From Acidimicrobiales bacterium (lineage in GTDB: Bacteria > Actinomycetota > Acidimicrobiia > Acidimicrobiales > Aldehydirespiratoraceae), in NCBI GenBank assembly GCA_029263235.1, contig JAJCXW010000092.1, forward strand, positions 1 through 36,211: 36,211 bases of DNA, in the 5' to 3' direction. Position 1 is the first letter of the stretch, and each line of letters starts with the position of its first letter. The position numbers and the translations under genes were made by a program. The notes below the pieces were generated by a model, which had not been told where the DNA came from, did not search any database, and worked only from the letters and a program-made list of their open reading frames with translations. This document shows, in pieces, positions 16,356 to 23,536 of this stretch.

Positions 16356-17416
16356 CAGGGACGAAGAACCTCGTCAGTGAGAGCACAGCTTCCGGATCGG
16401 CCCTCCCCGAAATCGAACAGCAGGCCGTCGCCCGCCGCGCCGCCGAAGGCCGGAACGACCACATCGGAGCCGGTGCCGACCGCGATGGTGCCCCTCACCG
16501 AGAGAATCTCGTAGCGGCTGCCGCCGTCGGAGATCGACTGGAGCCTGATGGCATCAGCGAACCCGGTGCCACCTTCAGGAAGTGGTACCTCTCCGTCGGG
16601 AACGCGCACATCGAGAGCCACCGCGTTGTTGCCCAGACAGCGGATCGTGGCCGACCGGCCAATGGGATCCTTGCAGTTGCCGTACCAGACGGTGTCGAGC
16701 GGCCGGAGATCGCCGGTGGAGACACTGGCCACCAGGCAGGCATCGGCGGTGAAGCCGGCCGGGCCGACGAAAGCGATCACCCCAACACCGCCGTAGGAGA
16801 AGACCGACGCCGAAATGGCACTCGGCGGGTAGAGGTAGTCGGCGAACGGCGCGGTGACAATTCGATCTTCTCGGGGGCCATCACCGGCTGCGATGGCGAC
16901 ATCGCGCGCCAGCGACACCGTGAGGCGAGGATCGGCGACCGGTGACCCCCCGACGATCGACCCGTCGGTGGTGGAGACCTCGGCGGCCGTGAACTTGAGG
17001 GTGCCGGAGGTACGGAGGTCGTTGTCGGCAAGGGATTGCCAACCCAGGTAGCCACCGATGCCGAGACCCGACACCACAACAAGTGCCACCACGAGGTTGA
17101 TGATCCGTTGTCGGCGTCCGTCCTTCAGAGCCGTCTCGACCTGATGCTCGTCGAGCTTCTCCTCGAGCGTGAGCGGACCGAACGCCTCGGAGGTGGCACC
17201 ACCCGCGAGCAGATCGCGCCAACGCGTCGCCGTCTCGGCCGGCATCCGGGCGAGGTAGGTCTCGAAAGCAGCCTGTTCGTTGCTTCCGAACAAGATGGTG
17301 AGGCTGTTGACTCGCGCGAATTCGACAGGATCGGCGTCTTCGACTGTCGGGCGTCCGTCGAGGACGAACTCGACGAATTGACGGGCCTCCCGGTCGGCAT
17401 CCTCAGCCGTCCACAC
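16355..17416 (-). CDS. Single-pass membrane protein, anti-sigma-factor-like layout, unknown function
   Basis: 353 residues from a GTG at 17416. An acidic cytoplasmic N-terminal part of about 105 residues is followed by one membrane segment (IINLVVALVVVSGLGIGGYLG, about 105-125) and an outer domain of about 225 residues with conserved-looking Cys residues and many Gly/Val turns. The layout resembles membrane anti-sigma factors, but no zinc-binding motif of that family is seen. Reading on in frame above 17416 still gives protein-like sequence (ERQLPVAEPGP and earlier acidic segments) up to a TAA near 17562, with no ATG, GTG or TTG. A TACCCT hexamer lies six bases before an ATC codon at 17548. 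The true start may therefore be upstream. It is coupled to the SRAP gene. Confidence 0.7.
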   Translation of the reverse strand: MWTAEDADREARQFVEFVLDGRPTVEDADPVEFARVNSLTILFGSNEQAAFETYLARMPAETATRWRDLLAGGATSEAFGPLTLEEKLDEHQVETALKDGRRQRIINLVVALVVVSGLGIGGYLGWQSLADNDLRTSGTLKFTAAEVSTTDGSIVGGSPVADPRLTVSLARDVAIAAGDGPREDRIVTAPFADYLYPPSAISASVFSYGGVGVIAFVGPAGFTADACLVASVSTGDLRPLDTVWYGNCKDPIGRSATIRCLGNNAVALDVRVPDGEVPLPEGGTGFADAIRLQSISDGGSRYEILSVRGTIAVGTGSDVVVPAFGGAAGDGLLFDFGEGRSGSCALTDEVLRP

Positions 17417-17554
17417 CGGTCCGGGCTCGGCTACAGGCAGCTGACGTTCGAGCGTGCCGGTGCGCAGGAAGCCGCCAACATCGGGGGGTGCGCCGTCCTG
17501 GTCTGCGCCGTCGTACCAATCATCGGGTGAATCCGAATGCGAATCGATGCCTTG

Positions 17555-17560
17555 AGGGTA
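17555..17560 (-). promoter_or_regulatory. Possible -10 hexamer before a non-canonical start
   Basis: TACCCT on the minus strand followed by six bases and an ATC codon (17548-17546) that is in frame with the membrane-protein gene. Geometry matches the leaderless promoters in this window, but the start codon would be very unusual. Confidence 0.25.
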
Positions 17561-17647
17561 TTACGGCTGGTGTCGGGTCGCGGGTCGGCTCGCTGTGTTG
17601 CAGGCAGCATCCCTCCCCCGCCGCCGGGCGACAGGTCAGAATTGACT

Positions 17648-18250
17648 GTGCTTGACCTCGATCTGATCCTTGCCAGCTCGTCCCCGCGACGAATCGAACT
17701 CCTCGAACGACTCGAACTCGACTTCGGTACCGAGCCGGCCGATGTCGACGAGTCGGTGATCAGCGGCGAGTCACCTCACGACTACGTGGCGAGGCTGGCG
17801 ATGGCCAAGGGGCTCAGCTCGGCCCGAGCGGGCACCGTGGTGATTGCCGCCGATACGGCAGTGGTGGTCGACGGGTTGATCCTTGGCAAGCCCAACGACC
17901 TCGACGATTCGGCGCGCATGCTGCGACTGCTGTCAGGGCGCTCTCACGAGGTGGTGTCGGGGGTGGCCGTGATCGTGTCGAGACCCGAGGAGCCTCAGCG
18001 GTCGGCCTCGGCCATAGCAACCACCACGGTCCGGTTCGCCGAGATGACCGAGGATCGGATCAGCTGGTATGTCAAAACCGGTGAACCGACGGACAAGGCC
18101 GGCAGCTACGGACTGCAGGGTGCGGCCGCACTGTTCGCTGACGAGATCGGCGGCAGTTCCACGAATGTCATCGGACTCCCGATGCCGCTTCTCGACTCGC
18201 TGTTCGGCGAGTTGGGGCTCGATCTGCTCGACTTCAAGCGACCGGTCTGA
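17648..18250 (+). CDS. maf: Maf-family nucleotide pyrophosphatase
   Basis: 200 residues from a GTG at 17648. The N-terminal ASSSPRR (9-15), the DESV segment and AADTAVVVDGLILGKP (67-81, with the catalytic Asp69) are the defining Maf motifs; YGLQGAAALF is near the C-terminus. The family hydrolyses dTTP/UTP or modified pyrimidine nucleotides to monophosphates, clearing non-canonical nucleotides and restraining septation. The frame is open to 17537, but the extra residues are Pro-rich and unlike the family, so the GTG was chosen. There is no clear ribosome site or -10 hexamer in the favoured position. dusB follows after 45 bases. Confidence 0.9.
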   Translation: MLDLDLILASSSPRRIELLERLELDFGTEPADVDESVISGESPHDYVARLAMAKGLSSARAGTVVIAADTAVVVDGLILGKPNDLDDSARMLRLLSGRSHEVVSGVAVIVSRPEEPQRSASAIATTTVRFAEMTEDRISWYVKTGEPTDKAGSYGLQGAAALFADEIGGSSTNVIGLPMPLLDSLFGELGLDLLDFKRPV

Positions 18251-18282
18251 CCAACCGACGAGGCGACCCTCGCCGTCGTTCG

Positions 18283-18288
18283 TAACCT
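18283..18288 (+). promoter_or_regulatory. -10 hexamer of dusB
   Basis: TAACCT followed by seven bases and the GTG start at 18296; a leaderless promoter is predicted. The intervening bases contain AGGA, but too close to the GTG to serve as a ribosome site. Confidence 0.45.
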
Positions 18289-18295
18289 TGCAGGA

Positions 18296-19474
18296 GTGAC
18301 CACCGCTCCCCTTCACCATTCCGGGCCCCAGGACTCGGCCGACTCCACGGAGTTCGGCGCGCTCCGAATCGGCCCGGTGGAGGTGTGGCCTCCGGTCGTG
18401 CTGGCGCCGATGGCCGGTGTCACCAACGCTCCATTTCGTTCGCTGTGCCGACGCCATGGAGCTGGTCTCTACGTCAACCAGATGATCACGGCGAGGGCGA
18501 TCGTCGAGGGTCACCGCAAGAGTCTCAAGCTGGCGTCTTTCGCTCCCGGCGAGTCGCCACGAAGCATCCAGCTCTACGGAACCGAACCCGAGTCGATCGG
18601 CGAAGCCACCCGCATGCTCGTCGACGGCCAAGGGGTCGACCACATTGACATGAACTTCGGCTGCCCGATGAAGAAGGTGACCCGCCACGGCGGCGGTGCG
18701 GCTCTGCCGTGGAAACGAGAGCTGTATCGGTCGATCGTGGCTGCGGCGGTCGCTGCGGCCGGCTCCGTGCCGGTGACCGTGAAGTTCAGGGTGGGAATCG
18801 ACAGCGACACCCCGACCTTCGTCGATGCCGGACTGATCGCCGAAGAGGAAGGTTGCAGCGCGGTTGCGCTTCACGCCCGCACCGCCAACCAGCTCTACAG
18901 CGGCTCAGCCGACTGGACGAAGATCGCCGAGCTGAAGCAGGCCGTGAAGTCGATTCCCGTGCTCGGCAACGGCGACATCTGGGAAGCCGACGATGCCTTG
19001 GCAATGATGCGAGCCACCGGCGCCGACGGTGTGGTGGTCGGGCGAGGCTGTCTGGGCCGTCCATGGCTATTTCGTGATCTCGCCGATGCGTTCGGTGGAG
19101 TAGCTCTCGGGGCTCGGCCGAACCTGGGCGAGATCCTCGACGGGATGATCGAACACGCCGAGTTGCTGTGCGACTGGATGGACGAACCCAACGGCATTCG
19201 TGATTTCCGGAAACACACCGGCTGGTACCTGAAGGGATTCCCGATCGGCTCGAAGGTCAGACGCGACCTCAACCAGATCGGCTCGCTTGCTGCATTGAGG
19301 ACCGTGGCCGGCGAACTCGACCGTGATCTGCCGTTTCCGGATGGAGCGATGCGCCTGGTCCGAGGTCACCATGGCTCTCCGAAGCCGGTCCATCTCCCGG
19401 AGGGTTGGCTCGACGAGCGCGACGATCTCGTGAAGCTCTCGGCCCGAGCCGACGATCTGGTTTCAGGCGGCTGA
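18296..19474 (+). CDS. dusB: tRNA-dihydrouridine synthase
   Basis: 392 residues from GTG 18296. The TIM-barrel FMN enzyme motifs are intact: LAPMAGVTNAPFR (36-48), the catalytic Cys123 in DMNFGCPMKKV, KFRVGID, ALHARTANQLY, GNGDIW and VVGRGCLGRPWLF. It reduces specific uridines in the tRNA D-loop with NADPH and FMN. The C-terminal extension of about 60 residues after the barrel is somewhat longer than in E. coli Dus proteins. Symbol given by best resemblance to DusB. The 3' end overlaps the convergent btuD by 12 bases. Confidence 0.9.
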   Translation: MTTAPLHHSGPQDSADSTEFGALRIGPVEVWPPVVLAPMAGVTNAPFRSLCRRHGAGLYVNQMITARAIVEGHRKSLKLASFAPGESPRSIQLYGTEPESIGEATRMLVDGQGVDHIDMNFGCPMKKVTRHGGGAALPWKRELYRSIVAAAVAAAGSVPVTVKFRVGIDSDTPTFVDAGLIAEEEGCSAVALHARTANQLYSGSADWTKIAELKQAVKSIPVLGNGDIWEADDALAMMRATGADGVVVGRGCLGRPWLFRDLADAFGGVALGARPNLGEILDGMIEHAELLCDWMDEPNGIRDFRKHTGWYLKGFPIGSKVRRDLNQIGSLAALRTVAGELDRDLPFPDGAMRLVRGHHGSPKPVHLPEGWLDERDDLVKLSARADDLVSGG

Positions 19475-20245
19475 GGTCGGAACCACCGGCACGATGATCG
19501 GTCCGGCATCGTCGTCGATCACCATCACCTTGGCCCCGAAGTGCTCCGAGATGTTGGCTTCGGTGAGAACCTCGCGGGCGTTGCCTCTCGCCACGACTGT
19601 TCCTTCGTTGAGTATCAAGAGATCGTCACCGTAGCGTCCGGCCATGGTGAGGTCGTGTTGAGTGGCCAAGATGGTCATGCCGGTCTCGGTTCGTAGTTCG
19701 TCGACCAGATCGAGGACTTCCTGCTGATGACCGAGGTCGAGGGCGCTGGTCGGTTCGTCGAGTAGCAACAGGCTCGCCTCTTGCGCCAGTGATCGAGCCA
19801 GCACCACCCGCTGACGCTCCCCTCCCGACAGCGAATTCACATCTCTAGTGGCGAAGGTCGTGAGATCGAGACGGTCCATCACGTCGCCCACAACGGCTCG
19901 ATCGCGACGCGATTCGCTGGCGAACACGCTGCGATGGGGAGTGCGCCCCAGCATCACGTAGTCGACCACGCCCATACCGGGCGGAATCACAGGAATCTGG
20001 GGAACCAGAGCGACGTTCAATGCGCGATCGCGGGCCGAGTGTTCATGCGATCCCTTGAACTCAACAGCTCCCTCGTAGTCGACACCTCCGACCACGGCTC
20101 GAAGCAGGCTGGTCTTGCCGGCACCGTTGGGGCCGACGATGGTCGTCCAGGTTCCCTCATCGAGTTCGAGATTCACTCCGTCGAGCACCCGCTCTCCGTT
20201 GTAGGAAACGGTGAGGTCGTCGACTCGAAGCACAGACGTCACCAT
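19463..20245 (-). CDS. btuD: ABC transporter ATPase, vitamin B12 import
   Basis: 260 residues. Walker A GPNGAGKT is at 38-45, the ABC signature LSGGERQR at 139-146 and Walker B LLLLDEP at 159-165, with a conserved switch His in LATQHDLT. It is the energy-supplying subunit for the permease encoded just upstream, and the start overlaps the permease stop by seven bases. The sequence type is FecE/BtuD/HmuV-like, which alone does not separate B12, siderophore and heme; the upstream cobalamin riboswitch makes B12 the best call. The final 50 residues form a small beta-rich tail ending PVVPTSAA. Confidence 0.88.
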   Translation of the reverse strand: MVTSVLRVDDLTVSYNGERVLDGVNLELDEGTWTTIVGPNGAGKTSLLRAVVGGVDYEGAVEFKGSHEHSARDRALNVALVPQIPVIPPGMGVVDYVMLGRTPHRSVFASESRRDRAVVGDVMDRLDLTTFATRDVNSLSGGERQRVVLARSLAQEASLLLLDEPTSALDLGHQQEVLDLVDELRTETGMTILATQHDLTMAGRYGDDLLILNEGTVVARGNAREVLTEANISEHFGAKVMVIDDDAGPIIVPVVPTSAA

Positions 20246-21312
20246 GTCTGCCTACTCGACGTGCGCAGTACCAGGACGAAGAACGGTGCTCCGACGAACG
20301 CCGTGACGACTCCGATTGGCAACTCGGCCGGGCTCACCATCGTGCGAGCGAGAAGATCGGCCAACACCATGAACGCCCCTCCCACCAGAATCGTCATGGG
20401 CAGGAGCGCTCGGTGGCCGACCCCTACCATCAGCCTGACGGCATGGGGCACGATGATCCCCACGAAACCGATCAGCCCGGTGACCGACACGGCGGCCGCC
20501 GCTCCCAGCGAAGCGGTGATCACTACTATCGCCCGTATCCGTCCCGGATCGAGCCCGAGGGTGGCGGCCTCTTCGTCACCCACCGACAAGACGTCGAGAG
20601 CTCGGCCGTATCGCAGGATCACGAGACAGGTGATCACGAAGTAGGGCGCCAACAGAGTGACCTCACCCCAACCCGAGGTGCCCAGACGGCCGAGGATCCA
20701 CGAGTAGACCTCGCGTATGACGTCGCTGTGGCGTTGCAGCACGTAGGTCTGGAGTGCGGTGAGGAAGCTGGCGACGGCCACCCCGGCGAGTATCAACGAC
20801 ACGGTCGACCGGCCGCCGATGTTGCCAGCGACGTATGAGATGGCGACGGCAACGAAAGCGCCGATGAACGCCGCCAACGGAACCGGAGCGACGATGCCGA
20901 TGCCGTTTCCCACGCCCGACACGATCGCGATGGTGGCGCCGAGGCCGGCACCGGCGGCGATGCCGAGCAGGTACGGGTCGGCGAGGGGGTTGCGAAAGGC
21001 GCCTTGATAGGCGGCGCCGGTGAGCGACAGCAGCGACCCGACCATCAGCCCGAGAACCACCCGAGGCAAACGGATCTTGGTGATGATCGCCGACTGGGCC
21101 GGACTCAGATCCGAAGAGCCATCGATGCCGGGCAGCAATCCGACGACCTCACGCAAGGAGTCGGACCAGCCGATCGATGCCGGCCCGACCGTGACACCCG
21201 CGACGACCGCGACGACCACCGCCCCGATTGCCGCGGCAAACCAGCCGAACGGGAAACGGGTCGCCTCGACGACGAACCGTTCCGCATCAGCCGACTCGCG
21301 CAGGGTGTCCAT
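20239..21312 (-). CDS. btuC: ABC transporter permease, vitamin B12 import
   Basis: 357 residues from ATG 21312, a FecCD/BtuC-family permease with about ten hydrophobic segments and the family blocks RLPRVVLGLMVGSLLSLTGAAYQGAFRNPLADPYLLG and VTGLIGFVGIIVPHAVRLMVG (the EAA-like loop contacting the ATPase). The frame is open to 21399 but that would run deep into btuF; ATG 21312 lies one base after the btuF stop and is preferred. Two copies of this subunit would form the transmembrane channel. Confidence 0.88.
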   Translation of the reverse strand: MDTLRESADAERFVVEATRFPFGWFAAAIGAVVVAVVAGVTVGPASIGWSDSLREVVGLLPGIDGSSDLSPAQSAIITKIRLPRVVLGLMVGSLLSLTGAAYQGAFRNPLADPYLLGIAAGAGLGATIAIVSGVGNGIGIVAPVPLAAFIGAFVAVAISYVAGNIGGRSTVSLILAGVAVASFLTALQTYVLQRHSDVIREVYSWILGRLGTSGWGEVTLLAPYFVITCLVILRYGRALDVLSVGDEEAATLGLDPGRIRAIVVITASLGAAAAVSVTGLIGFVGIIVPHAVRLMVGVGHRALLPMTILVGGAFMVLADLLARTMVSPAELPIGVVTAFVGAPFFVLVLRTSSRQTW

Positions 21313-21313
21313 G

Positions 21314-22180
21314 TCAGGCCGGAACAGCGATCTTGGCCAGGGCCGCGGCGATGCTCTCGGCGAGTTCCACGATGCGAGGGCTCCATCTCGATGCCACATC
21401 GTCGTCGAGGGTCACGATGTCGCCGCTGACCACGCTCGAGATGGTGTCCCACCCGGGTCGGGCGGCCACCGTGGCCGCGCTTTCCCCGCTGTAGAGCGCG
21501 TCCGAGAGGAAGATCAGATCCGGGTCAGCGTCGATGATGTACTCGTTGCTGAGCTGAGGAAAGCCGAAGGACGAACCATCAGAGTCGGCGGCATCGGCGA
21601 TGTTGGACATCCCGAACAGGCCGTAGATCTCTCCGATGAAGGTCGACGATGTCGCCGTGTAGAGGGTGTTGTCGATCTCGTGGAAGAAGGTGATGCCGTC
21701 CCCAGCAGGGGTCTCGGCCACCAGGTCGGCCAACTCGGTCTTCATGCTCTCGACGAGATCGGCGGCCTCCTCTTCATGACCGGTAGATGACCCGAGCTCC
21801 TCGATCTGGGCATAGACATCGGCGATCGATGTGGCCGGGGCCTGGATGAGTCCGGCCACGCCGAGCTCTCCGAGACCGTCGATGAGGTCGCCCGGGTCGT
21901 AGCTGACGACCACCAGATCGGGGTCGTATCCCGCGATCGCTTCGACATTGGGCTGAAAGGCACTGAGGTCAGTGATCGGGGCGTCGGTCGGGAAATTCGA
22001 CAACGAGTCGACGCCCACGACCTGGTCGCCGGCTCCGATCTCGAAGAGGATCTCCGTGGCGGTCGGCGACAGCGACACGATCTGACGGGCATGACCGTCG
22101 GCCTCGCTTTCGGTGCCGCCCGCTCCGCAAGCGGTCGCCAGAGCGGCCGTTGCCATCAGGGCAATCATCGTATGTTTCAT
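21314..22180 (-). CDS. btuF: Substrate-binding lipoprotein, vitamin B12 import
   Basis: 288 residues. The signal peptide has a short basic start and a hydrophobic core ending ATACGAG; Cys18 is the likely lipidated residue, although the lipobox is weak (Ala at -3). The mature part is a helical-backbone (BtuF/FhuD) binding protein: RQIVSLSPTATEILFEIGAGDQVVGVD, then YDPDLVVV and a long central helix. The ATG at 22180 has a strong ribosome site (AGGAGG, eight bases). It follows a cobalamin riboswitch, so expression should fall when adenosylcobalamin is plentiful. First gene of btuFCD. Confidence 0.88.
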   Translation of the reverse strand: MKHTMIALMATAALATACGAGGTESEADGHARQIVSLSPTATEILFEIGAGDQVVGVDSLSNFPTDAPITDLSAFQPNVEAIAGYDPDLVVVSYDPGDLIDGLGELGVAGLIQAPATSIADVYAQIEELGSSTGHEEEAADLVESMKTELADLVAETPAGDGITFFHEIDNTLYTATSSTFIGEIYGLFGMSNIADAADSDGSSFGFPQLSNEYIIDADPDLIFLSDALYSGESAATVAARPGWDTISSVVSGDIVTLDDDVASRWSPRIVELAESIAAALAKIAVPA

Positions 22181-22204
22181 CGGTTGTACCTCCTGTGGCT
22201 CGAG

Positions 22205-22385
22205 GTTCAGGCACGAGCGACAGGGTCAACCGGTCGCACGAGCCGTCCCTTTTCCTCGAGGGTCGGTTCGTGAGCGTTCACCGGGAGGCGATCGGACTTG
22301 TTCGGCCACCGACTGGGTCGGGACCGACATCACCGCTGCGGGACAGCGCCGGATTCAAACCGGACTTCGCTCCTTGTGAACCCTT
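22205..22385 (-). ncRNA. Cobalamin (adenosylcobalamin) riboswitch
   Basis: The minus-strand leader of btuF contains the B12-box core GAATCCGGCGCTGTCCCGC preceded by GAAGTCCGGTTT (plus strand about 22335-22373), then GCGGTGATG, and later AGTCGGTGGCCGAACAAGTCCGATCGCC (about 22284-22311 region), the conserved parts of the aptamer. About 75 bases then separate the aptamer from the btuF ribosome site; no U-run terminator is visible, so control by hiding the AGGAGG ribosome site is more likely. Ends are approximate. Confidence 0.85.
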
Positions 22386-22387
22386 GG

Positions 22388-22393
22388 AGACTA
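22388..22393 (-). promoter_or_regulatory. -10 hexamer of the btuFCD leader overlapping a stop codon
   Basis: TAGTCT on the minus strand. Its first three bases are the stop codon of the upstream flavoenzyme gene. The predicted transcript would start near 22381, exactly where the riboswitch begins. Confidence 0.45.
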
Positions 22394-23464
22394 GACCGTC
22401 AGGTCGTCGAGGCGGCCAATCGCGTCGGCAACAATGCGCGAGATCAGCTCATCGCAGGTCGGCAGGTCGTCGACTACTCCGACGCACTGACCAGTCGGGA
22501 GAATCCCGACTTCGACACGACCCTCCACCATTGCCGCGCGGGTGAGCATCGGGGCGTTGGCCGCCATCGCCATCTGTGACCACGAGAGTTCCTGGCTTCG
22601 TCTCATGGCCAACCCCTCCTTCACGAGGGCGGTGATCGGTGTGCCTGTGAGCTTCCGGAATCGGAGAGCGTTGAGGGCAGCCCGTGGGAATCGCGCCAAT
22701 CGGGACGACTCCAACTGCTCGACCATCGAGGTTCGGATCACCCTCTGGGGCGCACCGTCGATCGCTGTCGACACCACCGTGCCGGTTACCGGCGTGTCGA
22801 GATAGACCGCCTTGACCTCATCGGGCACCCGGCTCTCGGCGGTGAGCAGGAAGCGTGTGCCCATGGCGATGCCGTCGGTGCCCCACGCCAGAGCAGCCGC
22901 GAGGCCTCGCCCGTCGTGGAAGCCGCCGGCCGCGATCACCGGCAGATCGACGGCGTCGAGCACCTGAGGCACGAGCAGCGACGTTGGGATGGTGCCGGTG
23001 TGGCCTCCACCTTCGGCTCCTTGGCACAGCACCGCGTCGACACCCCATTCGGCGACCTTCTCGGCGTGGCGACGAGCCCCGATGGTGGGCATCACGACCA
23101 CACCACCATCCTTGAGTTTCTTCACCATGTCGGGTCGGGGGGCCTGAGCAAAGCTGGCGACCTTCACGCCCTCCGCGATCATGTGATCGACCCGCTCGGA
23201 TATGTCGGTGGCATCGGTTCGGAGGTTGATCCCGAACGGTCGGTCGGTGGCGTTCTTGATGCGGGAGACCGCGGCCTTGGTTTCATCGAGGGTCAAGGTG
23301 GCCGAGGCGAGAATGCCCAAACCACCCGCCTCGGCGGTGGCGACCACGAGCGATACACCCGCCACCCAGCCCATACCGGTCTGCACGATCGGGTACTCGA
23401 CACCGAACAGCGATGTCGCTCTCGTCTGCAGTCTGGGGTCGACCGGGCGTCGATCTGTGGCCAT
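22391..23464 (-). CDS. Nitronate-monooxygenase-family flavoenzyme (IpdC-like)
   Basis: 357 residues, a TIM-barrel FMN protein: PIVQTGMGWVAGVSLVVATAEAGGLGILASATLTLDE at the N-terminus, PFGINLR, GAEGGGHTG (FMN phosphate side) and PVIAAGGFHDGRGLAAALAWGTDGIAMGTRFL. These blocks define the 2-nitropropane dioxygenase/nitronate monooxygenase family. As I recall, the WVAG and LASATLTLDE wording and the C-terminal SWSQMAMAANAP resemble mycobacterial IpdC (Rv3553), a reductase of steroid C/D-ring breakdown, more than true nitronate monooxygenases. The ATG is supported by TAAGGT six bases upstream. It is divergent from malic enzyme. Confidence 0.85.
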   Translation of the reverse strand: MATDRRPVDPRLQTRATSLFGVEYPIVQTGMGWVAGVSLVVATAEAGGLGILASATLTLDETKAAVSRIKNATDRPFGINLRTDATDISERVDHMIAEGVKVASFAQAPRPDMVKKLKDGGVVVMPTIGARRHAEKVAEWGVDAVLCQGAEGGGHTGTIPTSLLVPQVLDAVDLPVIAAGGFHDGRGLAAALAWGTDGIAMGTRFLLTAESRVPDEVKAVYLDTPVTGTVVSTAIDGAPQRVIRTSMVEQLESSRLARFPRAALNALRFRKLTGTPITALVKEGLAMRRSQELSWSQMAMAANAPMLTRAAMVEGRVEVGILPTGQCVGVVDDLPTCDELISRIVADAIGRLDDLTV

Positions 23465-23470
23465 GGCGTC

Positions 23471-23476
23471 ACCTTA
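23471..23476 (-). promoter_or_regulatory. -10 hexamer of the IpdC-like gene
   Basis: TAAGGT, then six bases, then the ATG at 23464. It lies within an 11-base near-palindrome CACCTTAGGTG. Confidence 0.45.
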
Positions 23477-23524
23477 GGTGGAGTGGGTCTGACGCCGAGC
23501 ACTCGCTAGCTCCTGATCTGGATC

Positions 23525-23530
23525 TATGGT
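23525..23530 (+). promoter_or_regulatory. -10 hexamer of the malic enzyme gene
   Basis: TATGGT, then six bases, then the ATG at 23537. No ribosome site precedes the ATG, in keeping with a leaderless mRNA. Confidence 0.5.
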
Positions 23531-23536
23531 CGCTAT

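Noticed and set aside
15573-16514. 313-codon open frame on the plus strand opposite the SRAP gene
   Set aside because: It is antisense to a clear SRAP protein with intact active site and has no recognisable domain; long antisense frames are expected at this GC content.
17933-18874. 313-codon minus-strand frame opposite maf and dusB
   Set aside because: Both plus-strand genes have full family motifs. The antisense product is rich in His/Arg/Gly repeats typical of shadow frames.
19463-22180. Heme or siderophore importer as the identity of the ABC system
   Set aside because: The subunits alone could fit, but a cobalamin riboswitch directly precedes btuF, which makes vitamin B12 the better call.
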